Assembly (NCBI GenBank): GCA_031259845.1
Contig: JAIRKZ010000058.1
Coordinates: forward strand, 1-36,086
Origin: Tannerellaceae bacterium
Lineage (GTDB): Bacteria; Bacteroidota; Bacteroidia; Bacteroidales; Tannerellaceae
Direction of reading: 5' to 3'
Length of the DNA: 36,086 bases
Shown here: positions 16,068 to 24,315 of the stretch, in pieces
Position numbering within the stretch: the first letter of the stretch is position 1
Layout: each line of letters starts with the position of its first letter
Notes under the pieces: model-generated
Databases searched by the model: none
The model's input: the letters and a program-made list of their open reading frames with translations, nothing else
Told to the model about the DNA's origin: nothing
Made by a program: the position numbers and the translations under genes

Positions 16068-16772
16068 TTAAACATATAGTATTGTCTCCTTGGCTTCCTC
16101 TTGCACTACCTTCCTGTTTTTGTGTATTTCCTGATTAATCTGGTCTATAATGTCGGCATATTCTGTATCTCCGTTATAGATAAGCATTGCGTTAATAAAT
16201 TCCACCACATCCTTGTACGCTACTTCTGCTTCTTTTCTTGTCCGCAATGTTGCGTAAGTGAGATATTTTCCCGTCAATTCAATTTTGTATGCTTCCAGAT
16301 ACTGTTTATAAGCCCAGTTAGAACGTTTGAGCCGGGTTACGTGGCTAAGCAGTTGTACATTATCAATCGAATCTTCTGCAAGCTGGCTTTCCAGTTCAGC
16401 AACAAGGTTATTGAATACGCCAATCTTTTCTTCATCTGTCTTTAGGGGCAAGTCATCATAAGACGATAAAATATTCTTTAGCTCCTGTCCGAAAGTATTG
16501 TTTTCAGCCAGTAGCAAATCCGCTTCTTCGCAAATAGCGTCAAAAGCTTTGTCGCGATTATTGTTTTCGGAAGAAATTTTTTCTGCTAAATGATTATCCG
16601 GTATGGATTTCAGCGCCGTATCAAATGTCATAAACGCATCTGAAAAGGCTTTGAGTCTGGGCTGGAGTTTGGCATCATGGATATTCTCCATCAGAAGATA
16701 AACCCCCTGAAAAAACAGGTATGCTTGCTGCTGAGTCATTCCGGGTAAATAAAAACCTTCAATCTTTTTCAT
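16068..16772 (-). CDS. DUF6261-like protein of unknown function
   Basis: This 234-residue, highly charged, mainly helical protein has no signal peptide or membrane segment. The length, helical four-repeat character (AFDTALKSIPDN, AFDAICEEADLLLAENN, LKRSNWAYKQYLEAY) and conserved end with ATLRTRKEAEVAYKDVVEFINA match the DUF6261 proteins found mostly in Bacteroidales, often in many copies per genome. Their role is not known. It stands alone between a convergent M16 peptidase gene and a divergently oriented barrel gene with a 291-bp A+T-rich gap. Confidence 0.7.
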   Translation of the reverse strand: MKKIEGFYLPGMTQQQAYLFFQGVYLLMENIHDAKLQPRLKAFSDAFMTFDTALKSIPDNHLAEKISSENNNRDKAFDAICEEADLLLAENNTFGQELKNILSSYDDLPLKTDEEKIGVFNNLVAELESQLAEDSIDNVQLLSHVTRLKRSNWAYKQYLEAYKIELTGKYLTYATLRTRKEAEVAYKDVVEFINAMLIYNGDTEYADIIDQINQEIHKNRKVVQEEAKETILYV

Positions 16773-16933
16773 AAATATACGAATTTTACCATCAAAATAT
16801 AATAAAGTTTTGATCTATTCCAATCGTTCACATACATATAACAATAAATCACTTAAATATGTTTTCCACAAAAATACTAATTAGACTGGAATAACAACAA
16901 CAAAAACGATTAATTCGATTTTTTTTAAGAATT

Positions 16934-16951
16934 AAGCCTGTTAACAGGCTT
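16934..16951. repeat. Perfect palindrome upstream of the barrel gene
   Basis: AAGCCTGTTAACAGGCTT is a perfect 18-bp inverted repeat lying between the divergent DUF6261-like and TonB-receptor-like genes. It lacks a run of T long enough for a good terminator, so an operator for a dimeric regulator is an alternative reading. The rest of the 291-bp gap is A+T-rich, with no perfect TAnnTTTG box noticed. Confidence 0.4.
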
Positions 16952-17026
16952 TTCGATGTAACCTTTTGGGGCTTTCGCGCGTCTTATAAGTAACAGGCAG
17001 GAGAAGGCCGCCCTGCGAAACGGATA

Positions 17027-17059
17027 AATAAATAACAAGACTTATCAATAAATAACAAG
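17027..17059 (+). repeat. 20-bp-spaced direct repeat before the barrel gene start
   Basis: AATAAATAACAAG occurs at 17027-17039 and again at 17047-17059, ending 4 bp before the ATG of the barrel gene. A-rich leader repeats of this type can help ribosome loading in Bacteroidetes, where S1-dependent A-rich leaders replace Shine-Dalgarno sequences; that is inference. Confidence 0.4.
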
Positions 17060-17063
17060 GTGT

Positions 17064-19385
17064 ATGAGACAATGTTTGATTATTGTTATACTGTTTGGCA
17101 GTATAATACAAAACGCTTTTGCTCAAAATGTACGGATTAGAGGCGTTGTAAAGGATGCGAAAAAGCAAGAACCGCTGGAATTTGCCCATATCATTCTTCA
17201 GCGCCCGGATTCTGTATTCGTGATGGGCGTTACGTCCGATACGGAAGGCCGGTTTGTTATGAACAACGTGTCAGCGGGCGATTACCTGTTGGCCGTTTCC
17301 GGTGTAGGATATAAAAACCGGCATATCCCGTTAAAGACGCTGGATAAAGATATAACATTGGAGGCTGTTTTATTGGAAGACGAAGCTGTCTCGTTAGATA
17401 ATATAACAGTAAGCGCTTCTAACCTGAGCAGCTGGATTGACAAAAAAATCATTTATCCTTCCGAACGCCAGGTAAGCGCTTCGACAAACGGAGTAGACCT
17501 TTTACATCAATTGATGCTTCCCAAATTACAGGTAAATCCCCTTTTCAACGAAGTGTCATTACCCGGCGGCGGAGAATTGCAATATCGTATCAACGGCGTG
17601 AAGGTAGAAGTGCAGGATATTATTGCCTTGCAACCGGCAGAAATTATACGCCTTGAGTTCCATGATAATCCGGGTTTGCGTTATGGCAATGCGGAAGTAG
17701 TGCTCGATTATATTGTACGCCGCCCGGAAACCGGAGGGAGTATTGGCTTTAACCTCGAAAACAGTCCCGTCGTTGCCTGGGGAAACAACAACCTGAATGC
17801 GAAAGTGAATCATAAAAAATCCGAATTTGGCGTTAACTACGGCATCAGCCACCGCGACTTCTACAGAATGTGGCGGGATAACGAAGAAGTATTCGCTTTT
17901 GCCGACGGATCATCATTGATCCGTAAGGAAGTAGGCGAACGGGGACATGGAGAAATGTACTGGCAATGGCTGAACAGTACATACAGCTATCAGGATGAAC
18001 AGAAAATGTTTAGCGCCACCGCCCGTTATTATGAAAACAACACGCCGCATTCCGACTACAAAGGTTCGTTGTACAATAAGAATAATCCGGCAGATGTTGT
18101 CTACATGGTTGACCGCTCGTCTAACAAAACCCGGCGCCCGGCGCTCGACCTGTATTATCAGCATAATCTGAAAAACGGCCAAACCCTCGTGCTGAATGCC
18201 GTCGGCACTTATAATTATACCGACAATGCCCGGCTGTATCAGGAAAGCCGCGAAGGAATTGTGTTAACCAACATCAACAACTTGGTTACCGGCAAAAAAT
18301 ATTCATTCATAGGAGAAGGTATTTACGAAAAGACATTCGGTGTGAACCGCCTTGGCGCAGGAATTCGCCATACGCAGGCATTCTCGGATAATAACTATAA
18401 AAACGGCATCAATTATACTGCTGAAATGAGCCAGGCGGAAACCTTTGCGTATTCCGAGTTCAAAGGAAAGGTAGAAAAACTTGATTATACGCTGGGCGTA
18501 GGAGTAGCCCGTTCGTATCTGGATCAGGAAGGAGACGGAAAAGGGTATCAATATTATACCTTCAATCCACGCTTCGTATTGCAATATACGTTGCCGGGAC
18601 GTTCCTTCGTCCGTTGGAAGGCGGATATCAGCAATTCGTCTCCTTCTTTGTCCAACCTGAGCGATGTGGAACAAACGATTGATTCGCTGCAAATCCAGCG
18701 TGGAAACCCGGATTTGAAACCCTATTTGCGCTATCGTACCGAGCTGACCTGCGAAATACAGAAGGGCGTTTTTTATGGTAACGTATGGGGTACGTACGAA
18801 TATCACCCCAAAGCCATTATGGATGAAAAACGGCTGGCAGACAACCGAATCGTTCAAACATGGGATAACCAGAAAGACTGGCGGAGGGCGGCAAGCCGTT
18901 TGATGCTTCGTGCAGGCCCGGTTAAAGACATTTTGCAAGTAGCGGTAACAGGAGGCGTCAATCATTACATCAGTAACGGGAATACCTATCATCATACCTA
19001 TACCAACTGGTTTATGAACGGCGATATTTCGGCCACCTATAAACATTTTACGCTCGGAGGCGGATGGATGACCAATTGGAATTGGTTTTATGGCGAGACC
19101 ATGGACGGAGGCGAAAACCTGCACTATGCCATGATTAGCTACAAGCACAAAAACATATCGGTTACGTTCGGTCTGATTAATCCTTTTGCCGACAATTATA
19201 AAGAGGAATGGGAAAACTGGTCGCAGTATGCTTCTTATTACAGAAGCAACTATATAGAAGAAAGCTCGCGAATGCCCTTTATCCGTTTAACGTGGAATTT
19301 CTCCTTTGGCCGTACGTTCAATACCGGACAAAAAAGGCTGAATAATACGGACGACGATTCGGGTGTGATGAATACCGGGAAATAA
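17064..19385 (+). CDS. TonB-receptor-like outer-membrane beta-barrel with carboxypeptidase-like N-terminal domain
   Basis: This 773-residue protein has a signal peptide (MRQCLIIVILFGSIIQNAFA). Residues about 24-105 form the CarboxypepD_reg-like domain (IRGVVKDAKKQEPLEFAHII, DTEGRFVMNNVSAGDYLLAVSGVGY), a common N-terminal extension of Bacteroidetes TonB-dependent receptors. A plug-like region (about 115-240: LHQLMLPKLQVNP, YRINGVKVEVQDI, IVRRPETGGSIGF) precedes a long barrel rich in alternating aromatic strands and ending in WNFSFGRTF with a short tail. The plug is short and matches the PF14905-type outer-membrane beta-barrel group rather than SusC proper. No SusD-like partner is adjacent, so polysaccharide uptake is not implied. 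The cargo is unknown. It converges with the helix-hairpin-helix gene with no gap. Confidence 0.85.
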   Translation: MRQCLIIVILFGSIIQNAFAQNVRIRGVVKDAKKQEPLEFAHIILQRPDSVFVMGVTSDTEGRFVMNNVSAGDYLLAVSGVGYKNRHIPLKTLDKDITLEAVLLEDEAVSLDNITVSASNLSSWIDKKIIYPSERQVSASTNGVDLLHQLMLPKLQVNPLFNEVSLPGGGELQYRINGVKVEVQDIIALQPAEIIRLEFHDNPGLRYGNAEVVLDYIVRRPETGGSIGFNLENSPVVAWGNNNLNAKVNHKKSEFGVNYGISHRDFYRMWRDNEEVFAFADGSSLIRKEVGERGHGEMYWQWLNSTYSYQDEQKMFSATARYYENNTPHSDYKGSLYNKNNPADVVYMVDRSSNKTRRPALDLYYQHNLKNGQTLVLNAVGTYNYTDNARLYQESREGIVLTNINNLVTGKKYSFIGEGIYEKTFGVNRLGAGIRHTQAFSDNNYKNGINYTAEMSQAETFAYSEFKGKVEKLDYTLGVGVARSYLDQEGDGKGYQYYTFNPRFVLQYTLPGRSFVRWKADISNSSPSLSNLSDVEQTIDSLQIQRGNPDLKPYLRYRTELTCEIQKGVFYGNVWGTYEYHPKAIMDEKRLADNRIVQTWDNQKDWRRAASRLMLRAGPVKDILQVAVTGGVNHYISNGNTYHHTYTNWFMNGDISATYKHFTLGGGWMTNWNWFYGETMDGGENLHYAMISYKHKNISVTFGLINPFADNYKEEWENWSQYASYYRSNYIEESSRMPFIRLTWNFSFGRTFNTGQKRLNNTDDDSGVMNTGK

Positions 19386-20108
19386 TCAGTTGCCAAACGA
19401 AAGGTATGCTCTCAATCGTTCGATGTCCGTAGCGGAAAATTCGTCTAATAATTGTAGATTCTCCCATCCCGAAAGCCTTCCTTTCTGTTGGCGCAACCGG
19501 CAAATAGACCGGGTTTGCGTGGGATTCAGGTAAGGATGTTTAATCAATACATCATACGGCAGTTGATTTACGGACAGTTTGGCAATATATAATGTATCGA
19601 CATCGAACCAGCGCCGGATAGACTGATAGCGTTCTTCGTCCATGCCATATACTTCTTTCAATTGCGAAACGGCATAAAATCCGCCCAGTAAATCGCGGAA
19701 TTTTACGATACGCCGGGCAAAGGAGCTTCCGATGCCCGGCACTTTTTTTAACACAAGGGTATCTGCCGTGTTTAGTTCCACAAGGGTTCCGGCGGGATAT
19801 TTTTCCGTCTTTGCATAAGACGGGTTTCTTCCTTTTCCCGGTTGCTTCGCCTGATTATTCGTAACAGGCGATGGTTGGGGAACAGGCTTTCCGGCTTCTT
19901 TCGTTATTGTTTTGTGAGAGGTAGAATCAGCTTCCTTCTTAACAGGGGCGTTTGATGGGTTCACAATATACTGGTTTTCCACAACGCCGCCGGTTTCTTT
20001 CTTGTCATAGACAATCAGAATAAGCAAAGCGGCGGCAATCAGGATGAGGAGTAAAGCCAATGCCTGCCTTTCTCCTTTAGAGAAATAGAGTAAATTACGC
20101 CAATTCAT
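19386..20108 (-). CDS. Membrane-anchored ComEA-like helix-hairpin-helix protein
   Basis: This 240-residue protein has one N-terminal transmembrane segment (about residues 16-34, [19 protein letters not shown]), a Pro/Lys/Thr-rich linker, and two helix-hairpin-helix units: [20 protein letters not shown] with [15 protein letters not shown], then the more diverged [20 protein letters not shown]. This is the ComEA-type non-specific DNA-binding fold, here tethered to the inner membrane and facing the periplasm. In competent bacteria such proteins draw in transforming DNA; in Bacteroidetes the role is untested. The start overlaps the end of the LolD-like gene by 14 bp, so translation is probably coupled, although no functional link between them is obvious. 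Confidence 0.85.
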   Translation of the reverse strand: MNWRNLLYFSKGERQALALLLILIAAALLILIVYDKKETGGVVENQYIVNPSNAPVKKEADSTSHKTITKEAGKPVPQPSPVTNNQAKQPGKGRNPSYAKTEKYPAGTLVELNTADTLVLKKVPGIGSSFARRIVKFRDLLGGFYAVSQLKEVYGMDEERYQSIRRWFDVDTLYIAKLSVNQLPYDVLIKHPYLNPTQTRSICRLRQQKGRLSGWENLQLLDEFSATDIERLRAYLSFGN

Positions 20109-20772
20109 CGCTTTTATTCTGTCCGGTTACAAGCCCATCTTTAATGTGGATGATACGGTCGGTATGTTTGGCTAATTGTTCGTCGTGCGTAACGATGATA
20201 AATGTTTGCTTCATCTTGTCGCGAAGTTCAAAAAATAAAGCGTGGAGTTCTTCTTTGTTTTTTGTGTCTAAGCTACCGGAAGGTTCGTCTGCTAAAATGA
20301 CGGCAGGATTATTGATCAAAGCGCGCGCTACGGCTACCCGTTGCTTTTCGCCGCCCGACAGTTCGGAAGGTTTGTGGCTTATCCTGTCTTGCAATCCCAG
20401 GAAATCCAGCATATCTTTTGCCTTCCTTTCGGCTGTTTGTGATTTTTCCCTTCCTATCAGAGCGGGGATCATTACATTTTCCAAGGCCGTAAACTCTGGG
20501 AGTAATTGATGAAATTGAAAAACGAACCCAATATTATGGTTACGGAAGGCGGCAAGTTCCTTGTCTTTCAATTGGGCGGTTTTCGTTCCGTTTATTTCCA
20601 GTTCGCCGCTATCCGGTGCGTCTAATGTGCCGATAATTTGCAATAATGTTGTTTTCCCGGCGCCGCTTGGCCCTACAATAGCTACTATTTCGCTTTTATT
20701 GACAACAAGGTCTATTCCTTTTAAAACCTGCAAAGAACCAAAGCTTTTCGTAACTCCTTTTGTTTTTATCAT
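20095..20772 (-). CDS. lolD: LolD-like ABC transporter ATP-binding protein
   Basis: This 225-residue ATPase has Walker [11 protein letters not shown]-loop [17 protein letters not shown], signature [15 protein letters not shown], Walker [13 protein letters not shown] and the switch histidine in IIVTHD. The wording of the Q-loop and the signature match the LolD/MacB branch, and Bacteroidetes genomes annotate similar stand-alone proteins as LolD, the motor of the LolCDE complex that releases lipoproteins from the inner membrane. No LolC/E permease is nearby, so the partner must be encoded elsewhere. It is third in an operon of clostripain-like lipoprotein, TcdA-like protein, this ATPase and the helix-hairpin-helix protein. 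Confidence 0.85.
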   Translation of the reverse strand: MIKTKGVTKSFGSLQVLKGIDLVVNKSEIVAIVGPSGAGKTTLLQIIGTLDAPDSGELEINGTKTAQLKDKELAAFRNHNIGFVFQFHQLLPEFTALENVMIPALIGREKSQTAERKAKDMLDFLGLQDRISHKPSELSGGEKQRVAVARALINNPAVILADEPSGSLDTKNKEELHALFFELRDKMKQTFIIVTHDEQLAKHTDRIIHIKDGLVTGQNKSDELA

Positions 20773-20777
20773 TTCAT

Positions 20778-21491
20778 TTAAAGATTACGTATAACATACG
20801 ATGCCAAAAAACATCCGAACAGGGCAGGCATATAAGAAACCGTTCCGGCCGTTGTCCGTTTACATGCTTCCCCTTCTATTTCAATAATTGCATCTCGATT
20901 GGCGGTCTCTGTAGAGAATACAACCGGTATTCCTTTGTATATCCCTTTACTTTTCAGCCGTTTCCGTACAGCTCTTGCCAAACCGCAATTCATCGTCTTT
21001 GAAATATCTGCGATTCTTACCAGGGAAGGGTCTGTCTTAGCGCCGGCTCCCATAGACGAAACGACAGGTATCCGCAGGTGGAAGGCATGATAAAGTAAAA
21101 ACACTTTCGGGCTAAGCGTGTCGATAGCATCAATGATGAAATCGAAACGGGCGGACGACAGTATCCCTTCTGTCCGTTCGTCCCGTAAAAATTCACAGAT
21201 GACTGTTAACTCCAATTCCGGGTTGATATCCAGCAGGCGTTTACCCATAACATCCGCTTTGGATTGCCCTAACGTAGAATGTAGTGCGGGTAATTGGCGG
21301 TTTATATTCGTATCATTCACACAATCGGCGTCTACGATTGTCATTTTCCCTACGCCGGCCCGGCATACCTGTTCGGCGGCATAGGCGCCTACTCCTCCTA
21401 ATCCGACAGCCAATACGTGAGAGTGCGAAAGACGTTCCAGCTTCTCATTCCCCAGTAATAGTTCCGTACGGTAATTCCAGTGATAATGCAT
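20778..21491 (-). CDS. tcdA: tRNA threonylcarbamoyladenosine dehydratase (TcdA/CsdL-like E1 enzyme)
   Basis: This 237-residue protein of the ThiF/HesA/UBA1 E1-like family has the nucleotide-binding loop [17 protein letters not shown], the metal/ATP contact [23 protein letters not shown] and [14 protein letters not shown], as in E. coli TcdA. TcdA makes the cyclic form of t6A at position 37 of ANN-decoding tRNAs using ATP. Length and motifs fit a full, active enzyme. It lies 8 bp behind the clostripain-like gene and 5 bp ahead of the LolD-like gene, all on the minus strand, so it is part of a compact operon, although these neighbours have no evident role in tRNA modification. Confidence 0.88.
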   Translation of the reverse strand: MHYHWNYRTELLLGNEKLERLSHSHVLAVGLGGVGAYAAEQVCRAGVGKMTIVDADCVNDTNINRQLPALHSTLGQSKADVMGKRLLDINPELELTVICEFLRDERTEGILSSARFDFIIDAIDTLSPKVFLLYHAFHLRIPVVSSMGAGAKTDPSLVRIADISKTMNCGLARAVRKRLKSKGIYKGIPVVFSTETANRDAIIEIEGEACKRTTAGTVSYMPALFGCFLASYVIRNL

Positions 21492-21499
21492 ACCTGTAA

Positions 21500-22630
21500 T
21501 TATTCGTAGACGGCCTTATACCAATCCAATTTCCTGTACCAGCCGTTTAATTCGGTAAGTTCTTCCTGAATAGGGTAAACGGATAAGCCGGAGTATACGC
21601 CAACAGGTATATCCCCCACTCCCTGGATATAAGTACCTGCCGTAGTACGCTTTTCCGTAACAGCGTTGTCCAGCGATGCCTGGAAAAGGCTGTATTGCTC
21701 ATCCGTAGCCAATCGCCGGATCACATCGTCAAAATCATACAGGTAGGTTGGCGCGCTATAATAGGTTAGTATCTGAAGATCGAGAAGCGACGAAGAGAAG
21801 CCGTATGTTGCCTCTTCTCCTCCCGCCGCAGAGATAATCGTGCGGGTTACTCCCGCTAATGCTTCCAATTCTCCGGTTTTCACAACGGACATATTGCCAT
21901 AAGGATAGTTGTAGTTTGAATAAAAGTCGTGAAATTCATCAGCGATTTGAGTCATATCGGGCGTATCCTGAAACAAAATGGGTAATATTTTTTGGTAAGG
22001 AAACCCGGCAGCCATAATTTCGGATGGCGATGAAATAATGTAATCGGCCTTATTCTTTAATTCATATACACATTCGATTGAACCCATGCTGCAAGCGTCA
22101 AAAAGTAAAAAATCGAAGAAATGGTCGGGCAAAGCGCTTGCTAATTCATCTATCTCCATATATTTTTTATCCTCTTCCCCAAATGAACGTAACATGTTCC
22201 TGAAACCGGCAGGCATCCATGCCGAACCATGGCTGGATAATATCATGCCATAGCTATCGGCGGGATAAAGGCTGACAACTTCACTAAGAATCTCCTTCAT
22301 TACTTGCGGTGAAATGGCGCTTTTATTCTCGTAATCGCGGATATGATGGCGGGTAACCACTCCGTTCGCGCCTTCTTTTATCTCAAATAATTCAGCTTCT
22401 TCTTTATTTTTAGAATAGAAAACAACCAAATTGCCTCCATTCAAGTTCTCCGGCGTAGCAACAGCCGTCATGTCGGCAATGTTTCCCCCGAGATTGTCTC
22501 CTAAATTACTTGCTATCATATAGACAAACACCGTACGCACCGCGCACTTGTCTTTCAAATCATCCGTATCCACGCAACTGTTCAAAACGATGAAAAAGAG
22601 AGCAGGCAATAGTATATATTTTAGTCTCAT
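21500..22630 (-). CDS. Clostripain-family (C11) cysteine peptidase, lipoprotein
   Basis: The protein has 376 residues from the ATG at 22630 (22636 is an alternative), chosen because it opens a lipoprotein signal (MRLKYILLPALFFIVLNSC, lipobox LNSC). The C11 catalytic dyad is visible: His in MILSSHGSAW and Cys in FLLFDACSMGSIECVYELK. Family members are caspase-like proteases cutting after Arg or Lys, often auto-activated; Bacteroides fragilis fragipain is a relative. Here a membrane anchor places it in the periplasm or on the surface. Substrate specificity cannot be read. It heads a minus-strand operon with TcdA-like, LolD-like and helix-hairpin-helix genes, and is divergent from the DUF3575 gene with a promoter on each side. 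Confidence 0.87.
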   Translation of the reverse strand: MRLKYILLPALFFIVLNSCVDTDDLKDKCAVRTVFVYMIASNLGDNLGGNIADMTAVATPENLNGGNLVVFYSKNKEEAELFEIKEGANGVVTRHHIRDYENKSAISPQVMKEILSEVVSLYPADSYGMILSSHGSAWMPAGFRNMLRSFGEEDKKYMEIDELASALPDHFFDFLLFDACSMGSIECVYELKNKADYIISSPSEIMAAGFPYQKILPILFQDTPDMTQIADEFHDFYSNYNYPYGNMSVVKTGELEALAGVTRTIISAAGGEEATYGFSSSLLDLQILTYYSAPTYLYDFDDVIRRLATDEQYSLFQASLDNAVTEKRTTAGTYIQGVGDIPVGVYSGLSVYPIQEELTELNGWYRKLDWYKAVYE

Positions 22631-22648
22631 ATCCATTAAATTTATCCA

Positions 22649-22656
22649 CAAAGATA
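22649..22656 (-). promoter_or_regulatory. -7 box of the clostripain operon
   Basis: The minus strand reads TATCTTTG, a perfect TAnnTTTG match, 18 bp upstream of the ATG at 22630. This placement leaves a very short leader. No clear -33 TTG was found. Confidence 0.5.
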
Positions 22657-22715
22657 CTACTTTTCCGATATTTTTATATAAAACTCGATGATAACGTATA
22701 TTTTTTCCTGTCATT

Positions 22716-22747
22716 TTGTAACGGAATGAACTTTTTCTTTATATTTG
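22716..22747 (+). promoter_or_regulatory. Promoter of the DUF3575 gene
   Basis: TTG (22716-22718) and TATATTTG (22740-22747) with a 21-bp spacer fit the Bacteroidetes -33/-7 pattern. The ATG at 22784 lies 36 bp further on. Confidence 0.55.
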
Positions 22748-22783
22748 CGTTCTAAATTAATGATGTTGATAACTTAACATATT

Positions 22784-23341
22784 ATGAACAAAATATGGTT
22801 GGGTCTTCTGTTTGGATTTTGCATGTCTATTGCTGCACATGCGCAGCGGATAGCGGTGAAAAGCAATGTTGTTTATGATGCGGCAGCCATTCTTAATGTA
22901 GGAGGGGAGTTCATTATCAATAAACAATTCTCTGTAGATTTGTCGGGAAATTATATGGGTTGGGAATTAGGAGACAGAGTGTGGAAGCACTGGATGGTTC
23001 AACCGGAAGGGCGTTATTGGCTGCTCGAAGGGTTTAACGGCCATTTCTTCGGCGTACACGGAATGTATCTTGATTATGACGTCTCCCGCTTAGAGGTCCC
23101 GTTCGTCAATTTCAGCCGGAGAAACCATTATAAAGGGACAGCTTACGGAGGAGGCGTTTCTTACGGATATTCGTTGTATGCAACTCCGCGGTTGAATATT
23201 GAGTTTTCGGCAGGAGTAGGCTACCTGAACTTTGACTATGACAAAACGTATATCAGAGAAGACCGATATGACGGGCGCTTCAAGAAAAGTTATTTTGGCC
23301 CTACGAAACTGGGCGTTAGTGTAGTATATATTATAAACTAA
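22784..23341 (+). CDS. DUF3575 family outer-membrane protein
   Basis: This 185-residue protein has a signal peptide (MNKIWLGLLFGFCMSIAAHA). The mature part is a small barrel with the DUF3575 features AVKSNVVYDAAAILNVGGEF, HWMVQPEGRYWLLE and HFFGVHGMY, and a terminal aromatic strand. DUF3575 genes often open Bacteroidales fimbria-type loci, followed by a DUF3868 gene and fimbrillins. Here only the DUF3868-like gene follows, 20 bp downstream. A role in assembling or anchoring a surface structure is inferred from such loci; no biochemical function is established. Confidence 0.85.
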   Translation: MNKIWLGLLFGFCMSIAAHAQRIAVKSNVVYDAAAILNVGGEFIINKQFSVDLSGNYMGWELGDRVWKHWMVQPEGRYWLLEGFNGHFFGVHGMYLDYDVSRLEVPFVNFSRRNHYKGTAYGGGVSYGYSLYATPRLNIEFSAGVGYLNFDYDKTYIREDRYDGRFKKSYFGPTKLGVSVVYIIN

Positions 23342-23361
23342 ACAAATAAAAATATAAAATT

Positions 23362-24315
23362 ATGAAAGTTATGAAAGTTATAGCCGGCATAATTATAAGC
23401 GTGCTGTTTTCTATGCTTCCGGCTAATCTCCGGGCAAACGAAGCAACCGGAACGGTAAGTATCAAGTTGAACTCTGCAAATGTAAAAAACCTCAATGTCA
23501 ATATGGATATGGATATTAAGATAAACTATATGCATATCGGTAAACATGAAAGTTTGTCTTTAACGCTGGCTTTGAAGAAAGGAAACGAGATAGTATACCT
23601 CCCGCCGGTGATTGTAAACGGTTCCAATAAACGGAAAATGTATGAACGTGCGGTAAATCTTTATGGCTTGGACGCTGCAAAAGGAGATGCTTATGCGGTT
23701 CTTAAAAACGATCAGGACCTGATTCAGTTTTTAGCCTATAAAAAGGATGTCCCGTATAAATCATGGATGAACAGAAGCCAGCTTGTACTGATCGGGAAAG
23801 TGCTGGATTATAATAATAACGTGATTGGTTCATTTACCGATGTACTCGAAAAGTCTTTACGTTTTAATAGCCTGAGAACCGCAAGGGGAACGGATGAACA
23901 ATCCGCCAGAGCTGTGCCGCAACAGAACCGGAATTCAGTATCTGCGCCTCCCGCTTCATCATCCGCACGCCCTATGGATAAAGTGCAGCAATACCTGCAA
24001 CAAAAGCAACAGAGGCAAACCCAGCCGGATGATCGGGCTCCATTAAGATACAGGCAAGGCGAATATCCTTCACAACAACAAAATACGTTCCAGGAAACCG
24101 GAAGACGGACACAATCGCAGCAACCTAACGGCACAATGCAACAGCAGCAGAGCCGGAATACAGCGCCTGTTTCAACGCTTGCTTCACAAGCACGATCCGT
24201 AGATAAAGTGCAGCAATACCTGCAACAACAGCAACAGAAGCAGAACCAAAATCAAAATCTGCCAAACGCCCGCTCTTCATCGAGGATAGCGTACAACAGC
24301 AATTATTTACTCTGA
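23362..24315 (+). CDS. DUF3868-like protein with glutamine-rich C-terminal tail
   Basis: This 317-residue protein has a signal peptide (MKVMKVIAGIIISVLFSMLP, cut near RANE). Residues about 28-165 match the N-terminal DUF3868 domain (LSLTLALKKGNEIVYLPPVI then NGSNKRKMYERA). Usual relatives are longer and continue with a different C-terminal domain. Here, after residue ~170, the chain turns into a low-complexity Gln/Ser/Arg-rich tail that includes two copies of DKVQQYLQQ followed by further glutamines, 75 residues apart. The tail may form coiled coils or bind partners; it looks like the result of domain loss plus repeat growth. It pairs with the upstream DUF3575 gene, and its last 9 bp overlap the convergent AraC gene. 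Confidence 0.75.
   Translation: MKVMKVIAGIIISVLFSMLPANLRANEATGTVSIKLNSANVKNLNVNMDMDIKINYMHIGKHESLSLTLALKKGNEIVYLPPVIVNGSNKRKMYERAVNLYGLDAAKGDAYAVLKNDQDLIQFLAYKKDVPYKSWMNRSQLVLIGKVLDYNNNVIGSFTDVLEKSLRFNSLRTARGTDEQSARAVPQQNRNSVSAPPASSSARPMDKVQQYLQQKQQRQTQPDDRAPLRYRQGEYPSQQQNTFQETGRRTQSQQPNGTMQQQQSRNTAPVSTLASQARSVDKVQQYLQQQQQKQNQNQNLPNARSSSRIAYNSNYLL
23977..24228 (+). repeat. Exact 27-bp direct repeat inside the Gln-rich tail
   Basis: The 27 bases at 23977-24003 recur exactly at 24202-24228, 225 bp (75 codons) apart in the same frame, coding for DKVQQYLQQ in each copy. Exact identity in a low-complexity tail points to recent duplication or gene conversion, and recombination between the copies would delete 75 codons without changing frame. 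Confidence 0.75.

Noticed and set aside
16934-16951. AAGCCTGTTAACAGGCTT as a rho-independent terminator
   Set aside because: It is not downstream of any gene in a suitable orientation and has only a very short T-run; reported as a palindrome instead.
18303-19148. Minus-strand frame of 281 residues inside the TonB-receptor-like gene
   Set aside because: Antisense shadow of a clear barrel gene, with no recognisable family features.
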